The position numbers and the translations under genes are program-made. DNA of 64,000 nucleotides from assembly GCA_046330935.1 (NCBI GenBank), contig JAXLRU010000005.1, forward strand, positions 1 through 64,000, in the 5' to 3' direction. This stretch comes from JAXLRU01 sp046330935 (GTDB taxonomy: Bacteria > Actinomycetota > Actinomycetes > Actinomycetales > Kineosporiaceae). The notes under the pieces are model-generated. The model did not search any database, was not told the origin of the DNA, and saw only the letters and a list, made by a program, of their open reading frames with translations. Positions 51,077 through 58,600 of this stretch are shown here, in pieces; position 1 is the stretch's first letter; every line of letters begins with the position of its first letter.

Positions 51077-51466
51077 GTGCACGCCGACGCTCCGCGGCCT
51101 GCGCACCCCACCGGCGACCGCTTCTTCGCGGTGCTCACCGGTCTCGGCGCGATGACCAGCCTGCTGGGCGCCGTCCTGGGCTTTCTCGGCCGCGGGGGAG
51201 TGTCGCCCTGGTGGGGCGGCGTGCTCCTCGTCATGTTCCTTCTGCAGACCTCGTGCGCCGTGGCGCTGCTCATCCGGCGGCAGCCGAACTGGTCCGCCTT
51301 CGCGGCCTGCAGCGTTCTGAGCCTCGCGGGGCTCGAGCTCGATCGGCTCGTCCGCGGCCTGCCCCCGCGGATGCCCACGTTCGCGTTGCCCTCCGTCGCC
51401 CTGGTCTGGGGACTCCTGCGGTGGAGGTCGCTGCGACGGCGGCAGCCGAGCGTCCCCGAGAACTGA
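51077..51466 (+). CDS. Small integral membrane protein, unknown function
   Basis: About 129 residues with four predicted membrane segments: FFAVLTGLGAMTSLLGAVLGFLG, WWGGVLLVMFLLQTSCAVALLI, AFAACSVLSLAGLELD and MPTFALPSVALVWGLL. Charged loops lie between them. No family recognised. The true start is uncertain. GTG 51077 avoids overlap with the tRNA-Pro, but other in-frame GTGs at 51062 and 51131 are possible, and none has a good ribosome site. A longer reading from upstream passes through the tRNA and is rejected. Confidence 0.5.
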   Translation: MHADAPRPAHPTGDRFFAVLTGLGAMTSLLGAVLGFLGRGGVSPWWGGVLLVMFLLQTSCAVALLIRRQPNWSAFAACSVLSLAGLELDRLVRGLPPRMPTFALPSVALVWGLLRWRSLRRRQPSVPEN

Positions 51467-51555
51467 TCCGCTGGTCCCTGTCACCTTCACCGCCTCGGCG
51501 GTGCTCTCCCTGTCGGGGCCCGCTGCGGAACGGGCCGAGGCAGGGAGGAGTGCAC

Positions 51556-52146
51556 GTGGCGGACGCGTGGCGGTCGAGGGGGCAGCGGGTCGACAGGTAC
51601 GTGGTCGTCACGATCCTCTGGTGCCTCGCCCCCCTCGTGGTCGTGGCAGGAGGCGTGGTGCTCGTCGGCGTCCTCGCCTTCGGTCGTGAGCCGTGGTGGT
51701 CGGTGGTCGAGCGCATCCCCGCCTTCCCGCCGCCCTCGTCGGGGTGGTCGGTCGCGGACGAGGAGACCTACGTCGATTCCGACGGTGAGGTCGTGTACCG
51801 CGCCCGGCAGCTGTCGGGCCCCCCGGCACGTCCTGACCTGCCCTTCACGAAGCGGCTCGCCGAGGCGGAGGGCGTCACGGACGGCTGGCGGCCCTTCGCC
51901 GCCCCCTGGCAGGAGGAGCCTCCGCTGTTCGACGGACGCTGCGTGGTCGCCGCGCGCGACGGGTTGCCGTGGGCGGTGATCACGCTCGTCGGGGACGACG
52001 TCGCGGGCCGCCGGACCGTCGTGCAGATCACTGCCGTGGGGCCGCCGGGGTCGGATTCCTTGGACTGCGAGGACGTCGCATCCCGATTCCTCCCGATCCC
52101 GTGGCTCCCCTCGGAGCCGGATCGCCACGCACCCGCTCACCTCTGA
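51556..52146 (+). CDS. Single-pass membrane protein with extracytoplasmic domain, unknown function
   Basis: 196 residues. One membrane segment (YVVVTILWCLAPLVVVAGGVVLVGVLA) lies near the N-terminus. The rest is probably outside the cell and has two Cys (GRCVVAARDGLPWAVITLV ... LDCEDVASRF). No known domain. GTG 51556 has GGAGG 7 nt upstream. A weak hairpin, CCTCCCC/GGGGAGG, lies at 52152-52170. The gene is between the small membrane protein and tig. Confidence 0.65.
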   Translation: MADAWRSRGQRVDRYVVVTILWCLAPLVVVAGGVVLVGVLAFGREPWWSVVERIPAFPPPSSGWSVADEETYVDSDGEVVYRARQLSGPPARPDLPFTKRLAEAEGVTDGWRPFAAPWQEEPPLFDGRCVVAARDGLPWAVITLVGDDVAGRRTVVQITAVGPPGSDSLDCEDVASRFLPIPWLPSEPDRHAPAHL

Positions 52147-52352
52147 GGCTGCCTCCCCTGGTCGGGGAGGGGCGCTGCGGCGGCTACGATGGCTCGCGGC
52201 GCGTCGAGGCGCCCGCGCTCGCGCGTCCGTCTCGAAGAGCCACCCCGAACCAGATGGGTCCGGTCGCCCCGGCCCACCCGCTCGCCGCGCCGTCGACCGA
52301 CGGTCGCTGAGGTGAGCCGACCCCCGACCCCGTAGCGCAGGAGACCGTCGCA

Positions 52353-53717
52353 GTGAAGAGCGCCGTCGAGACCCTCAACCCCACCCGGGTCAAGCTGACC
52401 GTCGAGGTGCCCTTCGACGAGCTCAAGCCGAGCCTCGACGCGGCGTACCGGACGATCGCCGAGCAGGTCACCATCCCCGGCTTCCGCAAGGGCAAGGTTC
52501 CGCCGCGGATCATCGACCAGCGCGTCGGCCGCGGGGCCGTCCTGGAGGAGGCCGTCAACGACGCCCTCCCGCGCTTCTACTCCCAGGCCGTCGAGGAGAG
52601 CGAGCTGCGCCCCCTCGGCCGCCCCGAGGTCGACGTCACCGAGGTGCCCGCCGACGACAGCGGTGAGCTGAAGTTCACCGCCGAGGTCGACGTGCGCCCC
52701 GCCCTGGACCTGCCCGACCTCGAGGGCTTCGCCGTGACGGTGGACCCGGTCGAGGTCGCCGACGCCGACGTCGACGCCCGGCTGGAGAGCCTGCGCGAGC
52801 GTTTCGGCACCCTGATCCCCGCCGACAAGGCCGCCGCCGACAAGGACTTCCTGACGATCGACATCTCCGCCAAGATCGGCGACGACGAGATCGACAGCGT
52901 GACCGGCGTCTCCTACCAGATCGGCTCCGGCACGATGCTGCCCGGCCTCGACGAGGCCGTGACCGGCCTGTCGGCCGGCGAGACGACGACCTTCACCGCC
53001 CCGCTGGCCGGTGGCCCGCGCCAGGGCGAGGAGTCGCTGATCACCGTGACCGTCCAGGCGGTCAAGGAGCGTCAGCTGCCCGAGCTCGACGACGACTTCG
53101 CCCAGCTCGCCAGCGAGTTCGACACCCTCGAGGAACTGCGGGCCGACGTCACCACGCAGGTGGCGCGCGCCAAGCAGTTCGAGCAGGGCCTGCAGGCCCG
53201 CGACCGCGTCCTGGAGGCGCTGGTCGCCGCCGTCGAGGTGCCGATCCCCGAGGGCATCGTGGCCGAGGAGGTGCACAACCACCTCGAGCGCGAGTCGCGC
53301 CTGGAGGACGACGAGCACCGCGCCGAGGTCGAGGAGCAGACCCGCACCTCGCTGCGTCAGCAGCTGCTGCTCGACGCGGTGGCCGAGGCGCGCGGCGTGC
53401 AGGTGAGCCAGCAGGAGCTCGTCGAGTTCCTCGTGGCCAGCGCCCAGCAGTACGGGATGGACCCCAACGAGTTCGCCCGGGCCGTCGACGAGCAGAACCA
53501 GATCCCCGCCATGGTCTCCGAGGTCGCCCGCCGCAAGGCGCTGGCCTCGGTGCTGGAGCAGGCCGTCGTCACCGACACGGCCGGCGCGACCGTCGACCTC
53601 AGCCCGCTGTTCGGTCCCGGTGACGACGCCGACGGCCCGCAGGGCAACGTCGCCACCGCCCCGCTGCCGGCCGCCGACGACCCGACCGCCGTGTCGATCC
53701 CGTCGTTCGACCTCTGA
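52353..53717 (+). CDS. tig: Trigger factor
   Basis: A ribosome-associated chaperone and prolyl isomerase. The 454-residue protein has the ribosome-docking signature GFRKGKVPPRII (about 45-56), a FKBP-type isomerase domain (KDFLTIDISAKIG, GTMLPGLDEAVTGL) and a long helical C-terminal domain. GTG 52353 has AGGAG 9 nt upstream. It heads the tig-clpP1-clpP2-clpX cluster, but a strong hairpin follows it, so the clp genes probably have their own promoter. Confidence 0.97.
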   Translation: MKSAVETLNPTRVKLTVEVPFDELKPSLDAAYRTIAEQVTIPGFRKGKVPPRIIDQRVGRGAVLEEAVNDALPRFYSQAVEESELRPLGRPEVDVTEVPADDSGELKFTAEVDVRPALDLPDLEGFAVTVDPVEVADADVDARLESLRERFGTLIPADKAAADKDFLTIDISAKIGDDEIDSVTGVSYQIGSGTMLPGLDEAVTGLSAGETTTFTAPLAGGPRQGEESLITVTVQAVKERQLPELDDDFAQLASEFDTLEELRADVTTQVARAKQFEQGLQARDRVLEALVAAVEVPIPEGIVAEEVHNHLERESRLEDDEHRAEVEEQTRTSLRQQLLLDAVAEARGVQVSQQELVEFLVASAQQYGMDPNEFARAVDEQNQIPAMVSEVARRKALASVLEQAVVTDTAGATVDLSPLFGPGDDADGPQGNVATAPLPAADDPTAVSIPSFDL

Positions 53718-53727
53718 GTCACCCGCT

Positions 53728-53777
53728 CGCGCCGACGGCGCCGTTCCCCCGCACGGGGGAGCGGCGCCGTCGGCGCG
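53728..53777 (+). terminator. Strong hairpin terminator after tig
   Basis: A stem of about 23 bp (one G:U pair) with a 4-nt GCAC loop lies 11 bp past the tig stop. It is the longest hairpin in the window. Confidence 0.85.
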
Positions 53778-53832
53778 TCCGGCCGCCGGAGGTGCCGCTG
53801 ACCTGGGCGTTCTCGCAGGGCGAACGCCCTGG

Positions 53833-53849
53833 GTGCGCCGACAGCGAAC
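53833..53849 (+). promoter_or_regulatory. Candidate ClgR box upstream of clpP1
   Basis: GTGCGCCGACAGCGAAC contains CGC-CGACA-GCG, fitting the core CGCYNANRGCG that I recall for actinobacterial ClgR sites. A -10-like TAGTGT follows at 53889-53894, about 57 bp before the clpP1 start. A second box lies ahead of clpX. Confidence 0.55.
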
Positions 53850-53950
53850 ACACGCCGTACGGGGCAGAGACAGCGGGCGATCGGGCGTTAGTGTCGGCAC
53901 AACGCGACGGCCGCCGGCCGCCGTTTCCGCCACTTCCACCGGGGAGCGAC

Positions 53951-54595
53951 ATGAGCGAGCTGAGCCTGCCGGGTCAGGCGTCCGTCACCACCCCCGTCGC
54001 GCGCCAGCAGACGGTCGGCATGGGTCTGGACGACAGCATCTACAACCGGCTGCTCAAGGAGCGGATCATCTTCCTGGGGTCGGAGGTCCGCGACGAGAAC
54101 GCCAACGCCATCTGCGCGCAGATGCTGCTGCTGGCGGCGGAGGACCCCGACAAGGACATCTTCCTCTACATCAACTCGCCGGGCGGCTCCGTCACGGCGG
54201 GTATGGCGATCTACGACACGATGCAGTTCGTCAAGCCCGACGTCGCCACCCTCGTGATGGGCCTGGCCGCGTCGATGGGGCAGTTCCTGCTCTCGGCCGG
54301 CGCCAAGGGCAAGCGGTACGCCCTGCCCCACGCCCGCGTGATGATGCACCAGCCGCTGGGCGGCATCGGTGGTACCGCCAGCGACATCAAGATCCAGGCC
54401 GAGCAGATCCTGCACATCAAGAAGCAGATGGCCGGCCTGATCGCGGAGCAGACCGGCCAGCCGGTCGAGACGATCGAGCGCGACTCCGACCGCGACCGCT
54501 GGTTCACGGCCACCCAGGCCCAGGACTACGGCCTGGTCGACCACGTCGTGGGTTCCGCCGGCGACGTCAGCGGTGGTGGCGGCACGGGCGCCTGA
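53951..54595 (+). CDS. clpP1: ATP-dependent Clp protease proteolytic subunit 1
   Basis: A serine peptidase ring subunit, partner of ClpX and ClpC. The 214-residue protein has Ser in GLAASMGQFLL, His in MMHQPLGG and Asp in ERDSDRDRW, an intact triad. The N-terminal part (GLDDSIYNRLLKERIIFLG) is typical. ATG 53951 has GGGGAG 4 nt upstream. It overlaps nothing but is 63 bp ahead of clpP2, so the two are co-transcribed, as expected for the hetero-tetradecamer. Confidence 0.96.
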   Translation: MSELSLPGQASVTTPVARQQTVGMGLDDSIYNRLLKERIIFLGSEVRDENANAICAQMLLLAAEDPDKDIFLYINSPGGSVTAGMAIYDTMQFVKPDVATLVMGLAASMGQFLLSAGAKGKRYALPHARVMMHQPLGGIGGTASDIKIQAEQILHIKKQMAGLIAEQTGQPVETIERDSDRDRWFTATQAQDYGLVDHVVGSAGDVSGGGGTGA

Positions 54596-54658
54596 GCCCG
54601 CGCACCGCGTCCGACCGACCCGCCCATCCGCCGTCCCGCGCCCTCCGAGGAGGAGTCC

Positions 54659-55330
54659 ATGAACGTCCCCCAGCCCTTCGGCATCCAGGGCGCCGGGTAC
54701 CCCGCCGGGTACCAGGCCCCGAGCAGCCGCTACATCCTGCCCCAGTTCGAGGAGCGCACGGCCTACGGCTTCAAGCGCCTCGACCCCTACACCAAGCTCT
54801 TCGAGGACCGCATCATCTTCCTCGGCGTGCAGGTGGACGACGCGTCCGCCGACGACGTGATGGCGCAGCTCATCGTCCTGGAGAGCCAGGACCCCGACCG
54901 CGACATCATCATGTACATCAACTCGCCCGGCGGCTCCTTCACGGCGCTCACGGCGATCTACGACACCATGCAGTACGTCAAGCCCGAGATCCAGACCGTC
55001 TGCCTCGGGCAGGCGGCCTCGGCGGCGGCGGTCCTGCTGGCGGCCGGCGCGCCCGGCAAGCGCCTGGCGCTGCCCAACGCGCGGGTGCTCATCCACCAGC
55101 CTGCGATGGCGGGTGGCGACTACGGCCAGGCCTCCGACATCGAGATCCAGGCCAACGAGGTCCTGCGGATGCGCAACTGGCTGGAGGAGACCCTGGCCAA
55201 GCACAGCAACCGCAGCCTCGAGCAGGTCAAGGTCGACATCGAGCGTGACAAGATCCTGACCGCCGACATGGCCGTCGAGTACGGCCTCGTCGACCAGGTG
55301 CTCGGCTCGCGCAAGGCGTCCCCCGCCTGA
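54659..55330 (+). CDS. clpP2: ATP-dependent Clp protease proteolytic subunit 2
   Basis: A second ClpP paralogue, 223 residues, which in actinobacteria combines with ClpP1 into a mixed barrel. The triad is Ser in GQAASAAAVLL, His in LIHQPAMAG and Asp in IERDKILTA. It has a longer N-terminus than ClpP1 (about 20 residues, FGIQGAGYPAGYQ). ATG 54659 follows GAGGAGGAG. The clpX gene begins 208 bp later with its own candidate ClgR box. Confidence 0.96.
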   Translation: MNVPQPFGIQGAGYPAGYQAPSSRYILPQFEERTAYGFKRLDPYTKLFEDRIIFLGVQVDDASADDVMAQLIVLESQDPDRDIIMYINSPGGSFTALTAIYDTMQYVKPEIQTVCLGQAASAAAVLLAAGAPGKRLALPNARVLIHQPAMAGGDYGQASDIEIQANEVLRMRNWLEETLAKHSNRSLEQVKVDIERDKILTADMAVEYGLVDQVLGSRKASPA

Positions 55331-55421
55331 GGCCCTGCCTGAGGCACACTCGGGTCCGCGCCGGGTCGCGATCGGTCACCGGTCGTCCCGGCGCGGACAC
55401 GCCCGACGTCACCTCGTTTTC

Positions 55422-55432
55422 CGCTGACAGCG
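55422..55432 (+). promoter_or_regulatory. Candidate ClgR box upstream of clpX
   Basis: CGCTGACAGCG fits CGCYNANRGCG, the same core as the clpP1 box. It is 107 bp ahead of the clpX start in the gap after clpP2. Confidence 0.5.
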
Positions 55433-55538
55433 GGCCGTCGGTGGCGTTCAATGGGATCGGGGACGGCGCTGGTCCGCAGGTCGAGTCCCGCACACTGACC
55501 CGCGCGGACACGTCAGCCCCCTGGAGGAAGGAACCCTC

Positions 55539-56819
55539 GTGGCTCGAATCGGTGACGGCGGCGACCTGCTGAAGTGCTCCTTCTGCGGAAAGAGCCAGAA
55601 GCAGGTCAAGAAGCTCATCGCCGGTCCAGGCGTGTACATCTGCGACGAGTGCATCGACCTGTGCAACGAGATCATCGAGGAGGAGCTGGCCGAGGCCAGC
55701 GAGCTCGGGCTGGTGGAGCTGCCCAAGCCCAAGGAGATCTTCGAGTTCCTCGAGCAGTACGTGGTGGGCCAGCCCTCGGCGAAGAAGAGCCTCGCCGTGG
55801 CCGTGTACAACCACTACAAGCGCATCCAGGCGGGCGAGCAGGGCCGCCGGGGCGAGGACGCGGTCGAGATCGCCAAGTCCAACATCCTGCTGATCGGCCC
55901 CACCGGCTGTGGCAAGACCTACCTCGCGCAGACGCTGGCCCGGATGCTGAACGTCCCGTTCGCGATCGCGGACGCGACGGCGCTGACCGAGGCCGGCTAC
56001 GTGGGCGAGGACGTCGAGAACATCCTCCTGAAGCTGATCCAAGCGGCCGACTACGACGTCAAGAAGGCCGAGACGGGCATCATCTACATCGACGAGGTCG
56101 ACAAGATCGCCCGCAAGTCCGAGAACCCCTCGATCACGCGCGACGTGTCGGGGGAGGGCGTGCAGCAGGCGCTGCTGAAGATCCTCGAGGGCACGACGGC
56201 GTCGGTGCCGCCCCAGGGCGGGCGCAAGCACCCGCACCAGGAGTTCATCCAGATCGACACGACGAACGTGCTGTTCATCGTGGGCGGGGCGTTCGCGGGG
56301 CTCGACCAGATCATCCAGTCGCGGATCGGCAAGCGCGGCATCGGGTTCGGCGCCCAGCTGCACACCCCGCGCGACACCGAGGACGTGTTCGGCGAGGTCA
56401 TGCCCGAGGACCTGCTGAAGTTCGGCCTGATCCCCGAGTTCATCGGCCGCCTGCCCGTCATCACCACGGTGACGAACCTCGACCGCGAGGCCCTCGTCTC
56501 CATCCTCACCGCCCCGAAGAACGCCCTGGTCAAGCAGTACCAGCGGATGTTCGAGATCGACGGCGTCGAGCTGGAGTTCACCGAGGACGCCCTCGAGGCC
56601 GTGGCCGACCAGGCCATCCTGCGCGGCACCGGGGCTCGTGGCCTGCGCGCGATCATGGAGGAGGTCCTCCTCCCCGTGATGTTCGACGTGCCCAGCCGCG
56701 ACGACGTCGCCCGCGTGGTCGTCAACCGCGAGGTCGTGCTCAACAACGTGCTGCCGACGTTGGTGCCCCGTGAGGCGCCCGCCCGCAAGCCTCGCGAGCG
56801 GCGCGAGAAGTCGGCCTGA
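55539..56819 (+). CDS. clpX: ATP-dependent Clp protease ATP-binding subunit ClpX
   Basis: An AAA+ unfoldase that feeds ClpP. The 426-residue protein has the N-terminal C4 zinc finger (LKCSFCGKSQ ... YICDECIDLC), Walker A GPTGCGKTYL, Walker B IIYIDEVDKIARK, the ClpP-docking IGF loop (GKRGIGFGA) and sensor Arg in the GTGARGLRAIMEE region. GTG 55539 follows GGAGGAAGGA. A hairpin follows the stop. Confidence 0.97.
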   Translation: MARIGDGGDLLKCSFCGKSQKQVKKLIAGPGVYICDECIDLCNEIIEEELAEASELGLVELPKPKEIFEFLEQYVVGQPSAKKSLAVAVYNHYKRIQAGEQGRRGEDAVEIAKSNILLIGPTGCGKTYLAQTLARMLNVPFAIADATALTEAGYVGEDVENILLKLIQAADYDVKKAETGIIYIDEVDKIARKSENPSITRDVSGEGVQQALLKILEGTTASVPPQGGRKHPHQEFIQIDTTNVLFIVGGAFAGLDQIIQSRIGKRGIGFGAQLHTPRDTEDVFGEVMPEDLLKFGLIPEFIGRLPVITTVTNLDREALVSILTAPKNALVKQYQRMFEIDGVELEFTEDALEAVADQAILRGTGARGLRAIMEEVLLPVMFDVPSRDDVARVVVNREVVLNNVLPTLVPREAPARKPRERREKSA

Positions 56820-56838
56820 TCCTCGCCAGGAGACACCA

Positions 56839-56877
56839 CGACGCCGGGTCGCAGATCACCTGCGGCCCGGCGTCGTC
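56839..56877. terminator. Bidirectional hairpin terminator after clpX
   Basis: A 17-bp stem (one G:U pair) with a 5-nt loop lies between the convergent stops of clpX (56819) and the single-pass protein at 56900. Confidence 0.8.
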
Positions 56878-56899
56878 GTTCGTGCGAGGTCGGTGTCCC

Positions 56900-57652
56900 T
56901 CAGTTCTGGTGCACCGTCAGTGCCCACAGCGTCCGGGCCGTCCCCGCGGGGTCGCGCGTCATGTCGGGCGAGGAGACCACGAGCGAAGCGCTGCGGCTGT
57001 ACACGAAGCAGGCGAAGCCCCGGTCCCCCACGGCGCACAGGAGCGCGTCGGCGTGCTCGGGTGGGGTGAACGAGGTGGCGCCGGCCCCGTACCCGTCCGG
57101 GCGCTTGCTGGACGCCACGGCCTCGTCCAGTTCCGCGGCGGTGCGAGGCCGGTCGTACTTCATCGGGGCCACCAACATCCGGCCGCCCGGGAGGCGGTAC
57201 CAGGCCGCGCCGGGTACCTGCGTCACCGCCACGGCGGGCTGCCCCTCGAAGGTGCCAGGTGCCGACACGCTCGTCGCCTGCCACTCTGCCTTGGCCTTCT
57301 GGTTGAGGAAGACGGGGATCACGACCGCGGCCGCGATGCCGCCGACCACGAGCAGACCCACGACGACGGCGACGGCGATCAACGCTTTCGCTCCCGAGGA
57401 CATCCCACCCGAGGGACGCGCCACCGGGCGAGCGGTGATCGTGGACGGCGTCCCCCCGTGCCACCCGGTACCCGCCGAGCCACGGGGTCCGGGCTGGGTG
57501 GCCGACGGCGTTGCGAACGCGGAGGGCGGTGCGGGGGCGCCCCAAGGGTCGGCGGGGGCGGGGGAGCTGGGACCGGGCCCGGGTGGCGTCCCCCACGTGG
57601 AGCCCTGGGGGGAGGGCGTCGTGAAGAAGTCGTAGTCCGGCTGCTTGCTCAC
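56900..57652 (-). CDS. Single-pass membrane protein with extracytoplasmic domain (paralogue of its neighbour)
   Basis: 250 residues. Cytoplasmic N-terminus with Pro/Ala/Gly-rich sequence, one helix (ALIAVAVVVGLLVVGGIAAAVVIPV) and an extracytoplasmic domain of about 140 residues with two Cys (LLCAVGDRGFACFV) and a terminal TARTLWALTVH. The next gene on this strand (57795) has the same layout and similar Cys/Trp pattern. GTG 57652 has GGAGG 5 nt upstream. No family recognised. A role at the cell surface is all that can be inferred. Confidence 0.7.
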   Translation of the reverse strand: MSKQPDYDFFTTPSPQGSTWGTPPGPGPSSPAPADPWGAPAPPSAFATPSATQPGPRGSAGTGWHGGTPSTITARPVARPSGGMSSGAKALIAVAVVVGLLVVGGIAAAVVIPVFLNQKAKAEWQATSVSAPGTFEGQPAVAVTQVPGAAWYRLPGGRMLVAPMKYDRPRTAAELDEAVASSKRPDGYGAGATSFTPPEHADALLCAVGDRGFACFVYSRSASLVVSSPDMTRDPAGTARTLWALTVHQN

Positions 57653-57794
57653 GAAGTCCTCCCGCCGGGGAGCACCCCGGATCACCGCCGCACGTTCGGC
57701 CACGTCTGCAGGGAGGTCGGCAGGAGGATCCGGCACCTTGACGCGGCGCCGGGGACGTCCCTCAGGTGACGCAACGTGAGCGCGGCGGAGCCGG

Positions 57795-58445
57795 TCAGCT
57801 CCGGGCAGGGCGGTAGGAGGCCTGCCAGAGCGACGTCGCGGTGGTGGGGGCGTCCCGCTCGCCCACGACGACGACCATCGCGAGGGCGTCGGCGGCACCG
57901 ATCACACACCCCGAGCGCGACGCGGGATACCGCACGCAGACCATCATGGTCGCGCCCGCCGGGAGGGGCGGCCGCGTCGGCTCGCCGGAGGCCTCGCCGT
58001 CCGTGGCCGCTGCGAACATCGCGGCGATCTGTGCCAACCCGGCGTCGGGGACCGGCTTGTCGGGTCTGGTGGCGGAGGCGAACACGTCGCCGGTCGCCGT
58101 CGCGTAGGTGAGGACCTGCGCCTGTCGGCGCGACACCAACGAGAACGGGTGGGCCATCTGCGACACGACCTTCGGATCCGCAACCCCGGGCGCGCCCTCG
58201 AAGCGCCCGGGAAGGGCGAAGGAGGCGGGGTCGCGCCCGTGCGGCCACCCGGGGGTGGGCAACGAGCGCCATGCCCACACGAGGCCCACCGCCAGTGCGG
58301 ACAGGACGCCGAGGACGACCACGGCGAAGACGGCGATCTGGCGACCGGTGGCGGGCGGGCTCAGGACGACGTCGGGCGGCCTCGGGTGGGGCTCCGACGG
58401 CACCGACCGTGCTGACTCCGACTGCGGCGCCCGCGGTGACTCCAC
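57795..58445 (-). CDS. Single-pass membrane protein with extracytoplasmic domain (paralogue of its neighbour)
   Basis: 216 residues, with a Pro/Ser/Glu-rich N-terminus, one helix (IAVFAVVVLGVLSALAVGLVWAW) and an outside domain. The pattern F..PGRFEG, two Cys (MMVCVRYP...GCVIG) and TATSLWQASY echoes the neighbour at 56900. GTG 58445 is chosen because AGAGGAC lies close upstream; starts further up are possible. It is divergent from valS. About 140 bp separates it from its paralogue. Confidence 0.65.
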   Translation of the reverse strand: MESPRAPQSESARSVPSEPHPRPPDVVLSPPATGRQIAVFAVVVLGVLSALAVGLVWAWRSLPTPGWPHGRDPASFALPGRFEGAPGVADPKVVSQMAHPFSLVSRRQAQVLTYATATGDVFASATRPDKPVPDAGLAQIAAMFAAATDGEASGEPTRPPLPAGATMMVCVRYPASRSGCVIGAADALAMVVVVGERDAPTTATSLWQASYRPARS

Positions 58446-58587
58446 GTCCTCTGCTCCCCCCTGGGCGGTGGTCCGGCCGACCCCGACACCGCATCGTAGG
58501 GGCACCCGGAATGTCGGGGGCTGCCCCATGGTTGCCTCCGGGCCCGGCCGGACGGAAACCCGGTCCAGGGTCCCGCCCCGACCTCCG

Positions 58588-58593
58588 TAGGAT
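58588..58593 (+). promoter_or_regulatory. Leaderless -10 box of valS
   Basis: TAGGAT is followed by exactly 7 nt and then ATG 58601, with no ribosome site between. Same geometry as ettA, vanZ and the Eis-like gene. Confidence 0.6.
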
Positions 58594-58600
58594 TTCCGCC

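Noticed and set aside
50819..51466. Longer version of the small membrane protein starting at 50819
   Set aside because: It would read through the tRNA-Pro gene.
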